From Clostridia bacterium (lineage in GTDB: Bacteria > Bacillota > Clostridia > Oscillospirales > CAG-272): DNA of 37,219 bases. The translations under genes and the position numbers were made by a program. The DNA lies in NCBI GenBank assembly GCA_017452475.1, contig JAFTMJ010000078.1, forward strand, positions 1 through 37,219. The letters run 5' to 3'. The notes beneath the pieces were generated by a model. That model ran no database searches. It worked only from the letters and a program-made list of their open reading frames with translations, and had not been told where the DNA came from. Below, in pieces: positions 17,052-25,157 of this stretch; position 1 is the first letter of the stretch; the number at the start of each line of letters is the position of its first letter.

Positions 17052-18050
17052 ATGGCATTATTTGAAGGATACGAGAGAAGAGAAGCTAAAATTCTCGCTG
17101 CTCTTAAGGAATACGGTATTAACTCCATTGAGGAGTGCAAGGAAATCACACTTGCTAAGGGTATTGACTGCGATAAGATTGTAAGAGAAACACAGCCTAT
17201 CTGCTTTGAAAACGCAGTTTGGGCATACACAGTTGGCGCTGCAATCGCAATTAAGAAGGGCTGCACAAAGGCTGCTGACGCCGCTGCCGCTATCGGTATC
17301 GGTCTTCAGGCTTTCTGTATCCCCGGCTCAGTTGCTGAAAACAGAAAGGTTGGCCTTGGCCACGGTAACCTCGGTAAGATGCTTCTTTCTGAGGAGACAG
17401 AGTGCTTCTGCTTCTTGGCAGGACACGAGTCCTTCGCTGCTGCTGAGGGCGCTATTAAGATTGCTCTTAACGCAAACAAGGTTAGAGTTAAGCCACTCCG
17501 CGTTATTTTGAACGGTCTTGGCAAGGATGCCGCTATGATTATTTCAAGAATCAACGGCTTTACATTTGTTGAAACCGAATTTGACCCTGCAACAGAGGAT
17601 GTTAAGGTTATTTCTGAAACTCCATACTCCAAGGGTCCAAGAGCTGACGTTAAGTGCTACGGTTCTGACAGTGTTCCCGAAGGCGTTGCTATTATGAGAC
17701 TTGAGAATGTTGGTGTATCTATCACAGGTAACTCCACCAACCCAACAAGATTCCAGCATCCCGTTGCAGGTACATATAAGAAGTGGTGCTGGGAAAACGG
17801 CAAGAACTACTTCTCAGTTGCATCAGGCGGCGGTACAGGACGTACACTTCACCCTGACAACATGGCAGCAGGTCCTGCTTCCTACGGTATGACAGACACA
17901 ATGGGTAGAATGCACGGCGACGCTCAGTTCGCAGGCTCCTCCTCCGTTCCTGCTCACGTAGAAATGATGGGTCTTATCGGCGCAGGTAACAACCCAATGG
18001 TTGGTATGACTGTTGCAGTTGCGGTTGCAGTTGAAGAGGCAAGCAAATAA
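17052..18050 (+). CDS. GGGtGRT family protein
   Basis: 332 residues containing the name-giving GGGTGRT near residue 260, as in the GGGtGRT protein family of unknown function. It is alanine- and glycine-rich, has no membrane segment, and ends in LIGAGNNPMVGMTVAVAVAVEEASK. An AAGGAGG site lies 9 nt before the ATG. Co-transcribed with the IscU-like scaffold gene, which suggests an Fe-S or redox role, but that is only context. Oddity: its last ~75-90 bp recur as truncated copies at 20519-20605 and 27982-28071. This copy is intact and has no hairpin array behind it. Confidence 0.88.
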   Translation: MALFEGYERREAKILAALKEYGINSIEECKEITLAKGIDCDKIVRETQPICFENAVWAYTVGAAIAIKKGCTKAADAAAAIGIGLQAFCIPGSVAENRKVGLGHGNLGKMLLSEETECFCFLAGHESFAAAEGAIKIALNANKVRVKPLRVILNGLGKDAAMIISRINGFTFVETEFDPATEDVKVISETPYSKGPRADVKCYGSDSVPEGVAIMRLENVGVSITGNSTNPTRFQHPVAGTYKKWCWENGKNYFSVASGGGTGRTLHPDNMAAGPASYGMTDTMGRMHGDAQFAGSSSVPAHVEMMGLIGAGNNPMVGMTVAVAVAVEEASK

Positions 18051-18153
18051 AACCCAAGTAGTATAAGGCTTTATCACAACTTTTTAAAAAGTAATAATCA
18101 ACTTTTTATCAAGCTTTTAATGACTTTTATACAAAAATGTAAATAAAAAATGA

Positions 18154-18197
18154 GACACATCATTTTGGGTAAAACCACGATGATGTGTCCATTTTTT
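18154..18197 (+). terminator. Terminator of the GGGtGRT operon
   Basis: GACACATCAT/ATGATGTGTC (18154-18163 with 18180-18189) is followed by seven T. The 100 nt before it are AT-rich without a gene. A near copy of this hairpin follows the four-helix-bundle gene at 21225. Confidence 0.85.
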
Positions 18198-18237
18198 TGT
18201 TAAATTCAAATTTGAATGTGAGGCTTTCACAATTATG

Positions 18238-18915
18238 TCAGCATCTTTGCTCTTTATAGAGTGTGTGCCAACGATAAAATGTGCGTATTATCATATATGT
18301 ACAATATACATTATACACCAAATATGTTATGGCAGCATAATTTCCGTTGATAAATACGATTTGCACCCAAAGCGCGAATTGGCAAAGCCCACTAATGATA
18401 TTTAAAAATGGTGCTTCCACATAGGCTACAATGGTTAGTATGTTTGTGGCAAAGCCCAAAACCATAGTCAAGCCGTCAATCACTGTTGCTGTGCCTCCCA
18501 TTTTTGAGAGAACAAAGGACGTCGCAGCCCACGCCACGCACAAAACCAAAGCAAGCAACACGCGTCCACGCGCACTAAACCGACGAAACACGGTGGCTTT
18601 TCCATAAGCGTTATTTTTCCAACGAAAATACGATATTAACATTATCACAATGCCAAAGACGGTGGAGGCGACAGTTCCGTACACTCCTTCCATCAAGTAG
18701 CCGATAATGTAAATACAACTATTGATTGCTCCAAGAATGAACCCGATACGATTTGCCCGAGAATTGAGCAACATAATAAGTAGCGAGAAAAACAATGGTA
18801 ATACTTTGATAAACATTTGTTTAAAAACGATAGTGCAAACAAGTATGATTATCCCCGTCACTGCCATAGGTAGGTATTCAAATAAAATTGCTTTTTTCTT
18901 GTTGCTCATTTTCAT
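18238..18915 (-). CDS. PnuC-like membrane transporter
   Basis: 225 residues with about seven hydrophobic segments. The pattern of small helices, with INSCIYIIGYLMEGVYGTVASTVFG and LVYNVYCTYMIIRTFYRW at the ends, resembles the PnuC family, which moves nicotinamide riboside or other vitamin precursors by facilitated diffusion; the exact substrate is open. Its start overlaps the stop of the upstream glycoside-hydrolase-like gene by 4 nt (ATGA), so they are coupled. The pair forms a cassette lying between the intact GGGtGRT gene and the first truncated GGGtGRT copy. Similarity to PnuC is by pattern only. Confidence 0.6.
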   Translation of the reverse strand: MKMSNKKKAILFEYLPMAVTGIIILVCTIVFKQMFIKVLPLFFSLLIMLLNSRANRIGFILGAINSCIYIIGYLMEGVYGTVASTVFGIVIMLISYFRWKNNAYGKATVFRRFSARGRVLLALVLCVAWAATSFVLSKMGGTATVIDGLTMVLGFATNILTIVAYVEAPFLNIISGLCQFALWVQIVFINGNYAAITYLVYNVYCTYMIIRTFYRWHTLYKEQRC

Positions 18916-20435
18916 ATTCGTTTTACTTCCAATTCCACTTTTTCAAGACTTACCGGCATTTTCGTCAATACATGTATTATGTTGTAGCCTATTTGGGTTT
19001 CCATGCCCGTCAAATCCGCCTCGCAGAGAGTACAGCTCTTGCTGTGATCTTCTCCGTGAGCAAGACGCACGCTTACTGGATGCCCCGAAATAGGTGGGAT
19101 CTTTTCCGCAGTCACTTGCATATCACGGTGAGGTTGCGACAAGAAAGACAATTTTTGCCCGTTAAAGTACACTTCGGGAATTTGTGAAAGTTCTTCAAAC
19201 AACAATTTTAAAGTTGCCCTTTTTGCTTTCTTTACATTTTCCGCAACATATAGTCGCACTTCTTCGTCGTTTTCAATAACGCGAGGAAGCTGTCTATCCG
19301 CGTTTAAATTACCGTAGCCGATACCCCAAGGATATCCACCCTTTCTATCAATGACATAAGTTTTATTCTGCTTTTCCAAAAATTCTTTGTCATTTGCACC
19401 GGTAAAATCCTCGCTACCGAACTGCGCGAAATCCTCGTTTTTAGGATCCATCCCATAAAGATGCACATAATGCGCTACCATTTCCTTTTTCTCTTGCCCC
19501 GACCAGTTGAAATACTCTACTGCATCTGCACCACGCTGCAAATGGGAATACCAAATTCCGCGTAGCGTTTCAAGCGGTGGAGCAAAGTATCCGTCAACCG
19601 TGTGGTAGGGGTCATAACACGCATAGAGCTGCACATCTTTTGAAAGCTTCCTAAACTCTTCCACTTTAACATCAAATGAGCGTGAGCCAAGGGTTAGACA
19701 GTCCACCAAATCTTCTTTTATCCATTTTTCTACATCTAAACCGTCTTGACGGCATCCGTCCAAGCAATCGGGAACTCGTGCGGATAGCATTATAACCCTG
19801 TTTTGTTCCTTCCCAATTTTTGAAAGCTCAATGCGTAATTCTCTCATAAATTCTGTTACGCATTCCCGCTTTTCCCATTGCTCGCCAACCGGTAAGATGG
19901 GAGTGTGCCGTTCAAAATCAATATCCAAACCGTCAAAAGCGTATTTTCTCATCACTTCTAAGGCTACCTTTAATTTATGCTCACGAATTTCCGGCACAGC
20001 CATATTGTTCATTGTGAATCCAAACGCCGGAATAAACCATTCGGGGTGTTCTTCCTTTATCGGTAAAGGATTTATATCCGTATCCACATCCACCTCTGAA
20101 ATTCTATATGTCAACCAACACTCTTTTTTCCTTCCGTGAACATGCTTTATCCATTCATCAAAAATGTCTATCCCCGCGTCACGAAAACGCGCCAACATAG
20201 GATTTTGGCGAAACGGTAAAATTTCACTTTCGTACACAGAATACCAATCACCCGAGTACATACCGTCAATGATTACCTTATCCACTTCATCGGGAAATGA
20301 AAAACTAAAATCAAAATAATCCTTCACGCACATCTTCTGTTGCAATATAGTGCAAAAAATATCGTCTCTTAAAACGAAATGCTTTCGTTGCTTCCTTTTA
20401 TCCAAATGTGCTTGACTCAATACGATTTTTTTCAT
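18912..20435 (-). CDS. Glycoside-hydrolase-like TIM-barrel protein
   Basis: 507 residues without a signal peptide. It looks like a glycosyl-hydrolase-like barrel: WFIPAFGFTMNN, then KYAFDGLDIDFERH (residues 165-177), where D and E at the end of a strand resemble catalytic acids, followed by LSARVPDCLDGCRQDGLDVEKWIKEDLVDCLTLGSRSF and AVEYFNWSG. The last ~130 residues (from about 380) are a beta-rich accessory region. Possible relatives are GH10-like or GHL proteins. The substrate is unknown, and a cytoplasmic site is inferred. It is followed by the PnuC-like gene. The 5' side (20436-20518) is AT-rich and joins the GGGtGRT tail copy. Confidence 0.6.
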   Translation of the reverse strand: MKKIVLSQAHLDKRKQRKHFVLRDDIFCTILQQKMCVKDYFDFSFSFPDEVDKVIIDGMYSGDWYSVYESEILPFRQNPMLARFRDAGIDIFDEWIKHVHGRKKECWLTYRISEVDVDTDINPLPIKEEHPEWFIPAFGFTMNNMAVPEIREHKLKVALEVMRKYAFDGLDIDFERHTPILPVGEQWEKRECVTEFMRELRIELSKIGKEQNRVIMLSARVPDCLDGCRQDGLDVEKWIKEDLVDCLTLGSRSFDVKVEEFRKLSKDVQLYACYDPYHTVDGYFAPPLETLRGIWYSHLQRGADAVEYFNWSGQEKKEMVAHYVHLYGMDPKNEDFAQFGSEDFTGANDKEFLEKQNKTYVIDRKGGYPWGIGYGNLNADRQLPRVIENDEEVRLYVAENVKKAKRATLKLLFEELSQIPEVYFNGQKLSFLSQPHRDMQVTAEKIPPISGHPVSVRLAHGEDHSKSCTLCEADLTGMETQIGYNIIHVLTKMPVSLEKVELEVKRI

Positions 20436-20518
20436 TTAAATTCTCCTAGGACAAACCTATAAATATCGAATTTATTATAGCATATTTTATTCAACCTGTC
20501 AATTGCTTTCAGCCAATT

Positions 20519-20605
20519 ATTGTCGATTTAATCGGCGCAGGTAACAACCCAATGGTTGGTATGACTGTTGCAGTTGCTGTTGCCGTAGAAGAATCAAATA
20601 AGTAA
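20519..20605 (+). pseudogene. Truncated second copy of the 3' end of the GGGtGRT gene
   Basis: 29 codons reading IVDLIGAGNNPMVGMTVAVA... and ending ESNK-stop match the last residues of the intact protein encoded at 17052-18050. DNA similarity starts about 20528 and runs to the stop at 20603-20605. There is no upstream coding part and no start signal. It sits directly before the hairpin array. Confidence 0.85.
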
Positions 20606-20617
20606 TTTGATTCTTCA

Positions 20618-20714
20618 ATGAAATTTGCCAAAGGGCAAATGAAATACGCATACGCGATTGAAATACTTGCTTCGCAAGAATGAAATGTGCCACAGGGTGA
20701 AACCTGTGGCACAT
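20618..20714. repeat. Hairpin array, left arm (ATGAAAT spacers)
   Basis: Four small hairpins are separated by a 7-nt spacer ATGAAAT or TTGAAAT at 20618, 20639, 20658 and 20680. Stems: ATTTGCC/GGCAAAT (20623-20629 with 20634-20640), CGC/GCG (20647-20649 with 20654-20656), CTTGC/GCAAG (20666-20670 with 20674-20678), and a 12-bp stem 20685-20696 with 20703-20714. Hairpin sequences differ while the spacer is constant. The same run recurs at 28084-28180 with no internal difference. Confidence 0.85.
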
Positions 20715-20742
20715 ATGTTAGTTGAAGCAAAGTGTTAGGCAA

Positions 20743-20851
20743 ATTTCATTCTATGCGACCGAAGGACGCATTTCAAGATGTGAGCGACTTGTCGCTGACA
20801 TCATTTCAAGACGGCAAAGCCGTCATTTCAAGTTGCGTAGCAACATTTCAT
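20743..20851. repeat. Hairpin array, right arm (ATTTCAA/T spacers)
   Basis: The spacer is the reverse complement of that in the left arm: ATTTCAT at 20743, ATTTCAA at 20770, 20803 and 20825, ATTTCAT at 20845. Between them are ATGCG..CGCAT (20753-20757 with 20767-20771), GATGT-g-AGCGA/TCGCT-g-ACATC (20777-20802), GACGGC/GCCGTC (20810-20815 with 20819-20824) and GTTGC/GCAAC (20832-20836 with 20840-20844). It ends 17 nt before the four-helix-bundle start codon, so it forms that gene's leader. Confidence 0.85.
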
Positions 20852-20868
20852 TAAACTGAGGTTAAAAT

Positions 20869-21219
20869 ATGACTGACAACATTTTAATAGATTTATCTAT
20901 GGACTTTGCCATAAGCATTGTAAATATGTGTGAATCCATAAAAGGCAGAAGCATACTTACAAATCAAATTTTGCGCAGTGGCACAAGCATAGGTGCAAAT
21001 ATTCACGAGGCGAACTATGCACAAAGCAAAGCCGACTTTATAAACAAAATGCAAATTGCTCTAAAAGAATGTCACGAAACGGAATATTGGCTAAAGCTCT
21101 TCTCAAAAACGAAAATTATAACAGAGGACACATATAAAAAGTTAAGTGGCGAATCAGGCAAAATTCGTCGCATTTTAATAGCTTCATTAAATACCGCAAA
21201 GGGCAATTTGGACAAATAA
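20869..21219 (+). CDS. Four-helix-bundle protein (23S rRNA intervening-sequence / Avd-like family)
   Basis: 116 residues with the family pattern LTNQILRSGTSIGANIHEANYAQS...FINKMQIALKECHETEYWLKLF, as in PF05635-type S23/IVS proteins and the Avd subunit of diversity-generating retroelements. These form positively charged barrel-like oligomers; Avd binds RNA and reverse transcriptase. No reverse transcriptase or rRNA lies in this window, so it is a stand-alone member. GAGG sits 7 nt before the ATG. The hairpin array directly upstream is its leader or promoter region. The downstream terminator resembles that of the GGGtGRT operon. Molecular role unknown; interaction with the adjacent hairpins is inference. 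Confidence 0.9.
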   Translation: MTDNILIDLSMDFAISIVNMCESIKGRSILTNQILRSGTSIGANIHEANYAQSKADFINKMQIALKECHETEYWLKLFSKTKIITEDTYKKLSGESGKIRRILIASLNTAKGNLDK

Positions 21220-21224
21220 AGTGA

Positions 21225-21266
21225 GACACATCATTTTTGAAAAAACCTTGATGACGTGTCTGTTTT
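21225..21266 (+). terminator. Terminator of the four-helix-bundle gene
   Basis: GACACATCAT pairs with ATGACGTGTC (21225-21234 with 21251-21260, one mismatch), then TGTTTTTT. It resembles the GGGtGRT terminator at 18154. Confidence 0.8.
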
Positions 21267-21280
21267 TTGTGAAAGAGAAG

Positions 21281-21316
21281 CCCACTGTAACCTTATTGTC
21301 GAGGGCTTACAGTGGG
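21281..21316. terminator. Hairpin at the 3' end of the pst-pho operon
   Basis: CCCACTGTAA/TTACAGTGGG (21281-21290 with 21307-21316) is a perfect 10-bp stem with a 16-nt loop, just past the phoR-like stop codon. T runs are short on both strands. Confidence 0.6.
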
Positions 21317-21322
21317 TAAAAA

Positions 21323-23032
21323 TTATTTGTTATTTGTAAAGGCAACTGTAACGGTGGTGCCAATGCCGAATTCGCTTTCGATGGAAAGCTCAGCGCCGAT
21401 AAAGGCGCATATGTGCTTGACGATGGCAAGCCCAAGCCCTGTTCCGCCTGTACGCTTGGAATGGGACTTATCAACACGGTAGAAGCGTTCACACAAACGG
21501 GGCAGATGTTCTTTTTCTATACCGATTCCCGTGTCTTTAACCTGCAAGGTTATTCCGCAAGCTGTATTGGAAAATGAAACAGTAATTGAACCGTTATCCT
21601 TATTGTATTTGATAGCATTTGATATAAGGTTTTCTATAAGCTCAAATATCATATGCTGTTCGGCGACAAGGCTTGCAGAACCAATAATTTCGGTTGATAT
21701 ATTTTTCTTTTTAATTTCCTCTGAAAATTCGGTAATAATTTCCTTGACTGTTTCATCAAAAGAAACCAAGGTGGGTGCGTTTTGTGTAGCATCCTTGTTT
21801 TCTATTTTTGACAGCATAAGCATATCGGAAATGAGAGAACCGAGGCGAATGCTCTCCTTATGAATGCGCGCAATTTGCTTTTTAGCGCCTTCGTCAATGC
21901 CCTCCTTGTTCATAAGAACCTCGGAAAAGCCCTGCATAACCGTGATTGGCGTTTTAAGCTCGTGGGAAGCATTAGCAAAAAAGTCGCTTTTTTGCTTTTC
22001 AATCAGCTTTTCTTTTGTGATGTCAGTGACGATAATTATTGCGGAAATATTGTCGCATATTACATCATTAGTAACCTTTGTAATTACTATTGATAGGTGC
22101 ATAGCATCGTATATACACTCAAAGGCAAAGTTTTCTCCTATGTGTTGGCTGATTTTTTCATAAACAGGGAGCTTTTCAATTAAGAAAACAAGGTCCTTTC
22201 CTATGTCTGAGCTTGAGCCGTTAAACATATTGAGCGCCTGCTTGTTGGCAAAAACAATGTGCCTTGATTTGTCAAGGGCGATAATGCTTTGCGATGTATT
22301 ATCAAGCACGGTATTTAGCTTGATGCGCTCGGCATCTGCTATGCGGATATGATTGTGGATGTTTGAATTTAATTCGTTTATCTGGCTCAAAACCGAAAAA
22401 AGCTCAGGCTCACTCATATCTGTATTTATAGGTGTATATTTTCCTTCGTTTAAGCTCTTTAAGCTATCTCCGATTTCAGTAACCTTTGAGGAAACATTGC
22501 GTGAAAGAATGTTTGCAAGAACAAAGGATAGCACAAGAGAGATAATTAGAACAAGCACAAGCAACGGAATTAAGGCGGTAATATAAGGCGTTACCTCGCT
22601 GCTTCTGACAGCAAGCCTTAAAATCACCTGAGTGCCATCGTAAAATTCCGTTACGGCGGCGTAATATGTCATATCGCACTTGAAGGTTTCGGAATATCTT
22701 TCAACAGTGACCGGCGCTCCTGCAAGCGCGTTTTTGATTTCCTCACGGTCGGCGTGGTTTTCAAGCTTTGAATTAGTATCGCTTTCGTAGAGAACTTTAC
22801 CGTCAAGGTCGAAAATTGTAATGCGAAGCTCGGAATTATTCTCATATTTTGCAAAGTCGGAGAAATCAGCCTCGCTGTTCAAGAGGGAAGCGGCAAGCTC
22901 GGTTTCTTCCTTCAAGCGTTGATTTATGATGTTTTTTGTGTTTAAATTAACTGCTATAATGCCGAAAATAAACATTAAAAGCACAATGACTATTGAAACT
23001 GCAAAAAATCTAAAAAATATCTTCTTTTTCAT
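21323..23032 (-). CDS. phoR: PhoR-type sensor histidine kinase
   Basis: 569 residues, membrane bound. One segment at 5-29 and another at 151-173 enclose an extracellular sensor loop of about 120 residues. Then come a HAMP-like stretch, a PAS domain (about 235-340) with an IVTDIT end, the DHp domain with H357 in FFANASHELKTPI, and the HATPase with ENLISNAIKYN, DTGIGI and GTGLGLAI boxes. It would phosphorylate the adjacent response regulator under phosphate limitation. The gene overlaps that of the regulator by 4 nt (ATGA). Last gene of the pst-pho operon; assignment rests on domain order plus context. Confidence 0.9.
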   Translation of the reverse strand: MKKKIFFRFFAVSIVIVLLMFIFGIIAVNLNTKNIINQRLKEETELAASLLNSEADFSDFAKYENNSELRITIFDLDGKVLYESDTNSKLENHADREEIKNALAGAPVTVERYSETFKCDMTYYAAVTEFYDGTQVILRLAVRSSEVTPYITALIPLLVLVLIISLVLSFVLANILSRNVSSKVTEIGDSLKSLNEGKYTPINTDMSEPELFSVLSQINELNSNIHNHIRIADAERIKLNTVLDNTSQSIIALDKSRHIVFANKQALNMFNGSSSDIGKDLVFLIEKLPVYEKISQHIGENFAFECIYDAMHLSIVITKVTNDVICDNISAIIIVTDITKEKLIEKQKSDFFANASHELKTPITVMQGFSEVLMNKEGIDEGAKKQIARIHKESIRLGSLISDMLMLSKIENKDATQNAPTLVSFDETVKEIITEFSEEIKKKNISTEIIGSASLVAEQHMIFELIENLISNAIKYNKDNGSITVSFSNTACGITLQVKDTGIGIEKEHLPRLCERFYRVDKSHSKRTGGTGLGLAIVKHICAFIGAELSIESEFGIGTTVTVAFTNNK

Positions 23033-23694
23033 TGCTTTTCAAAACGATATCCTATACCGCGTACGGTAACAATTACATCGCCGCCCCCACATTCCGTTAT
23101 TTTATCGCGCAGCTGAGAAATATGGATATCAAGAGTTCTTGTTTCACCCATAAAGCTTTCGCCCCAAACCTCACGGAACAGCTCTTCGCGCTCAACTGTT
23201 ACACCGGCATGAGCTATTAATATTTTTAAAAGCTTAAATTCCTTCAAGGTAAGACCCAAATCACGACCTTCAAAAAAGATTTTATAAACATTATTGTCAA
23301 TTACAAATCCCTTTTGATTTTTAATGTAAAGGTTTGCACGGCGAATGTTAGTCTTGATACGAGCAATTAACTCAAGGACGGAGAAGGGCTTTGATATATA
23401 ATCATCAGCCCCTTTATTGAGCCCTTTAACAGCGCTTATTTCATCGGATTTTGCACTAACGATAAGAACAGGAATTTTTTCGTCAATTTCTCTTATTTTT
23501 GTAAGTATAGTATATCCGTCCATATCGGGAAGCATTATATCAAGAATAATTAAATCGGGTCGGTTTTTCTCAAATTGGCAGAAAAAATCCTTGCCGTTTT
23601 CAAACAGCGCGGTTCTGTAAACGCCTTCAAATGCTCCCTCATAAAGCTCTCTTAAGCCTTCGTCATCCTCGACAATGTAAATTAGTTCCTCCAT
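23029..23694 (-). CDS. phoB: PhoB/PhoP-type response regulator
   Basis: 221 residues in the cytoplasm. The receiver domain has D9/D10/D11-type acidic residues (VEDDEG), phospho-acceptor D52 (ILDIMLPDMDG) and K102 (SKPF). The C-terminal OmpR/PhoB winged helix has LKEFKLLKIL, TLDIHISQLRDKI and VRGIGYRFE. It would bind Pho boxes such as those at 27858-27874 and activate the pst operon. Start and phoU stop share one base (TAATG). Partner kinase overlaps downstream. Confidence 0.92.
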   Translation of the reverse strand: MEELIYIVEDDEGLRELYEGAFEGVYRTALFENGKDFFCQFEKNRPDLIILDIMLPDMDGYTILTKIREIDEKIPVLIVSAKSDEISAVKGLNKGADDYISKPFSVLELIARIKTNIRRANLYIKNQKGFVIDNNVYKIFFEGRDLGLTLKEFKLLKILIAHAGVTVEREELFREVWGESFMGETRTLDIHISQLRDKITECGGGDVIVTVRGIGYRFEKQ

Positions 23695-24347
23695 TAAAAC
23701 TTTTGGTGTACCCCCGTTTCGTTATATTTAGTCCACTCAGCGACATTTACAGCATGGTCACCGATACGCTCCAAATATTTAGCAACCATCATAAGCTCAA
23801 TGCCTTGGTCACCGTTGCTTCCGTCCTTTTTTATTAGCTCAATAAGCTCGGTTTTTACTGTGGCAAAAAGCTCATCCATTTGGTCATCAAGTGTAATTAC
23901 TTCATCTGCAAGCTTTTCATCATTGTTTATGAATGAGTTTACGCTTTCTCTGACCATTTTTACTGCAAGATTTCCCATAGCTTTTGTATGAGTTAATTCC
24001 TTGATATATTTTTCACCCGGCATTGAATAAACAAGCTCACCAATGTCGGCGGCTTGGTCTCCAAAGCGTTCAATATCCGTAATCATCTTAAGGGCGGTTG
24101 AAACCTGGCGAAAATCCTTTGCAACCGGCTGCTGCTTCAGCAAAATTCGCATACATCTTTTTTCAATAGCCATTTCATATTCATCCACTCTTTTATCCAT
24201 AACGCCGATGCTTTTGCCAAGCTCACGGTCTTTGTTCACAAGAGCTGTAATGGCGTCGCTGATCATTTGCTCGGTAAGCCTGCACATTTCCACAAGCTGC
24301 GTCTTTAACTCAGCAAGCTCGTCCTCGAATATTTTTCTTATTGACAT
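23694..24347 (-). CDS. phoU: Phosphate signalling accessory protein PhoU
   Basis: 217 residues, all helical, in two PhoU repeats: about 5-100 (ELKTQLVEMCRLTEQMISDAI ... ALKMITDIERFGDQAADI) and 110-210 (VKMVRESVNSFINND ... MMVAKYLERIGDHAVNVAEW). The metal-binding D/E-rich ERFGDQ and ERIGDH motifs are both present. PhoU links the Pst transporter to PhoR and limits phosphate uptake. It lies 39 nt after pstB, with a GGAG site, and is followed immediately by the regulator gene. Confidence 0.95.
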   Translation of the reverse strand: MSIRKIFEDELAELKTQLVEMCRLTEQMISDAITALVNKDRELGKSIGVMDKRVDEYEMAIEKRCMRILLKQQPVAKDFRQVSTALKMITDIERFGDQAADIGELVYSMPGEKYIKELTHTKAMGNLAVKMVRESVNSFINNDEKLADEVITLDDQMDELFATVKTELIELIKKDGSNGDQGIELMMVAKYLERIGDHAVNVAEWTKYNETGVHQKF

Positions 24348-24386
24348 TTTTATCTCCTTTTATTGTATCATAATATTGTTGCAAAA

Positions 24387-25157
24387 TCAACCGAATCTTC
24401 CTGTAATGTAACGCTCGGTGCGTTCGTCCTTAGGTGAAGTAAAGATATCATCTGTGTTTCCGTATTCTATAAGCTCACCGAGAAGGAAAAATGCTGTTCT
24501 ATCAGCAATTCGTGTTGCTTGCTGCATATTGTGTGTAACAATAACAATAGTAATATCCTTTTTTAAATCCTCCATCAGCTCCTCGATTTTTCCTGTGGAA
24601 ATAGGGTCAAGGGCGGAGGTTGGCTCGTCCATAAGTAAGACTTTTGGACTTGCCGCAAGAGAACGGGCAATGCAAAGCCTTTGCTGCTGTCCACCGCTCA
24701 TGCCGAGGGCATTTTTGCGAAGCCTATCCTTCACCTCGTCCCAAATGCTGGCACGGCGCAGGGATTTTTCAACTATCTCGTCAAGCTCGCTTTTTTTGGT
24801 AATGCCAAAGGTTCGGGGAGCAAAGGCGATATTATCGTATATGCTCATAGGAAACGGGTTAGGCTTTTGGAAAACCATACCTACATTTTTTCTTAGAAGA
24901 TTTACATCTGTTTCCTTGTCAAAGATGTCAATTCCGCCAATTCTAAAATCCCCTTCGATGCGGCACCCTTCCACAAGGTCATTCATTCTGTTGAATATTT
25001 TCAGAAAGGTTGACTTTCCGCAGCCGGACGGACCGATAAAGGCCGTAACTTGCTTTTCGGGGATTTCTATATTTATATTTTTTAAAGCTTGAAAATCACC
25101 GTAAAAAAGATTGCAGTTTTTTGCAGTGATATCCATATTACCTATAAATTCATTCAT
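24387..25157 (-). CDS. pstB: Phosphate ABC transporter ATPase PstB
   Basis: 256 residues. Walker [11 protein letters not shown]-loop [13 protein letters not shown], signature [10 protein letters not shown], Walker [14 protein letters not shown], switch THN and the PstB-typical [10 protein letters not shown] near the end. Energises phosphate import with PstC and PstA. Its start overlaps the pstA stop by 4 nt. All motifs are intact. Confidence 0.97.
   Translation of the reverse strand: MNEFIGNMDITAKNCNLFYGDFQALKNINIEIPEKQVTAFIGPSGCGKSTFLKIFNRMNDLVEGCRIEGDFRIGGIDIFDKETDVNLLRKNVGMVFQKPNPFPMSIYDNIAFAPRTFGITKKSELDEIVEKSLRRASIWDEVKDRLRKNALGMSGGQQQRLCIARSLAASPKVLLMDEPTSALDPISTGKIEELMEDLKKDITIVIVTHNMQQATRIADRTAFFLLGELIEYGNTDDIFTSPKDERTERYITGRFG

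Noticed and set aside
18051..18150. Small gene after the GGGtGRT stop codon
   Set aside because: AT-rich with frequent stops and no ribosome binding site; it holds only the untranslated end before the terminator.
20618..20851. CRISPR array
   Set aside because: The constant part is only 7 nt, and the variable parts are themselves inverted repeats of 12-30 nt. There are no cas genes.
20869..21219. Diversity-generating retroelement or 23S rRNA intervening sequence
   Set aside because: No reverse transcriptase, template/variable repeat pair or rRNA is seen around the Avd/IVS-like gene in this window.
24418..25092. Rightward 224-residue frame opposite pstB
   Set aside because: Antisense shadow; low-complexity Ser-rich translation, with pstB fully supported on the other strand.
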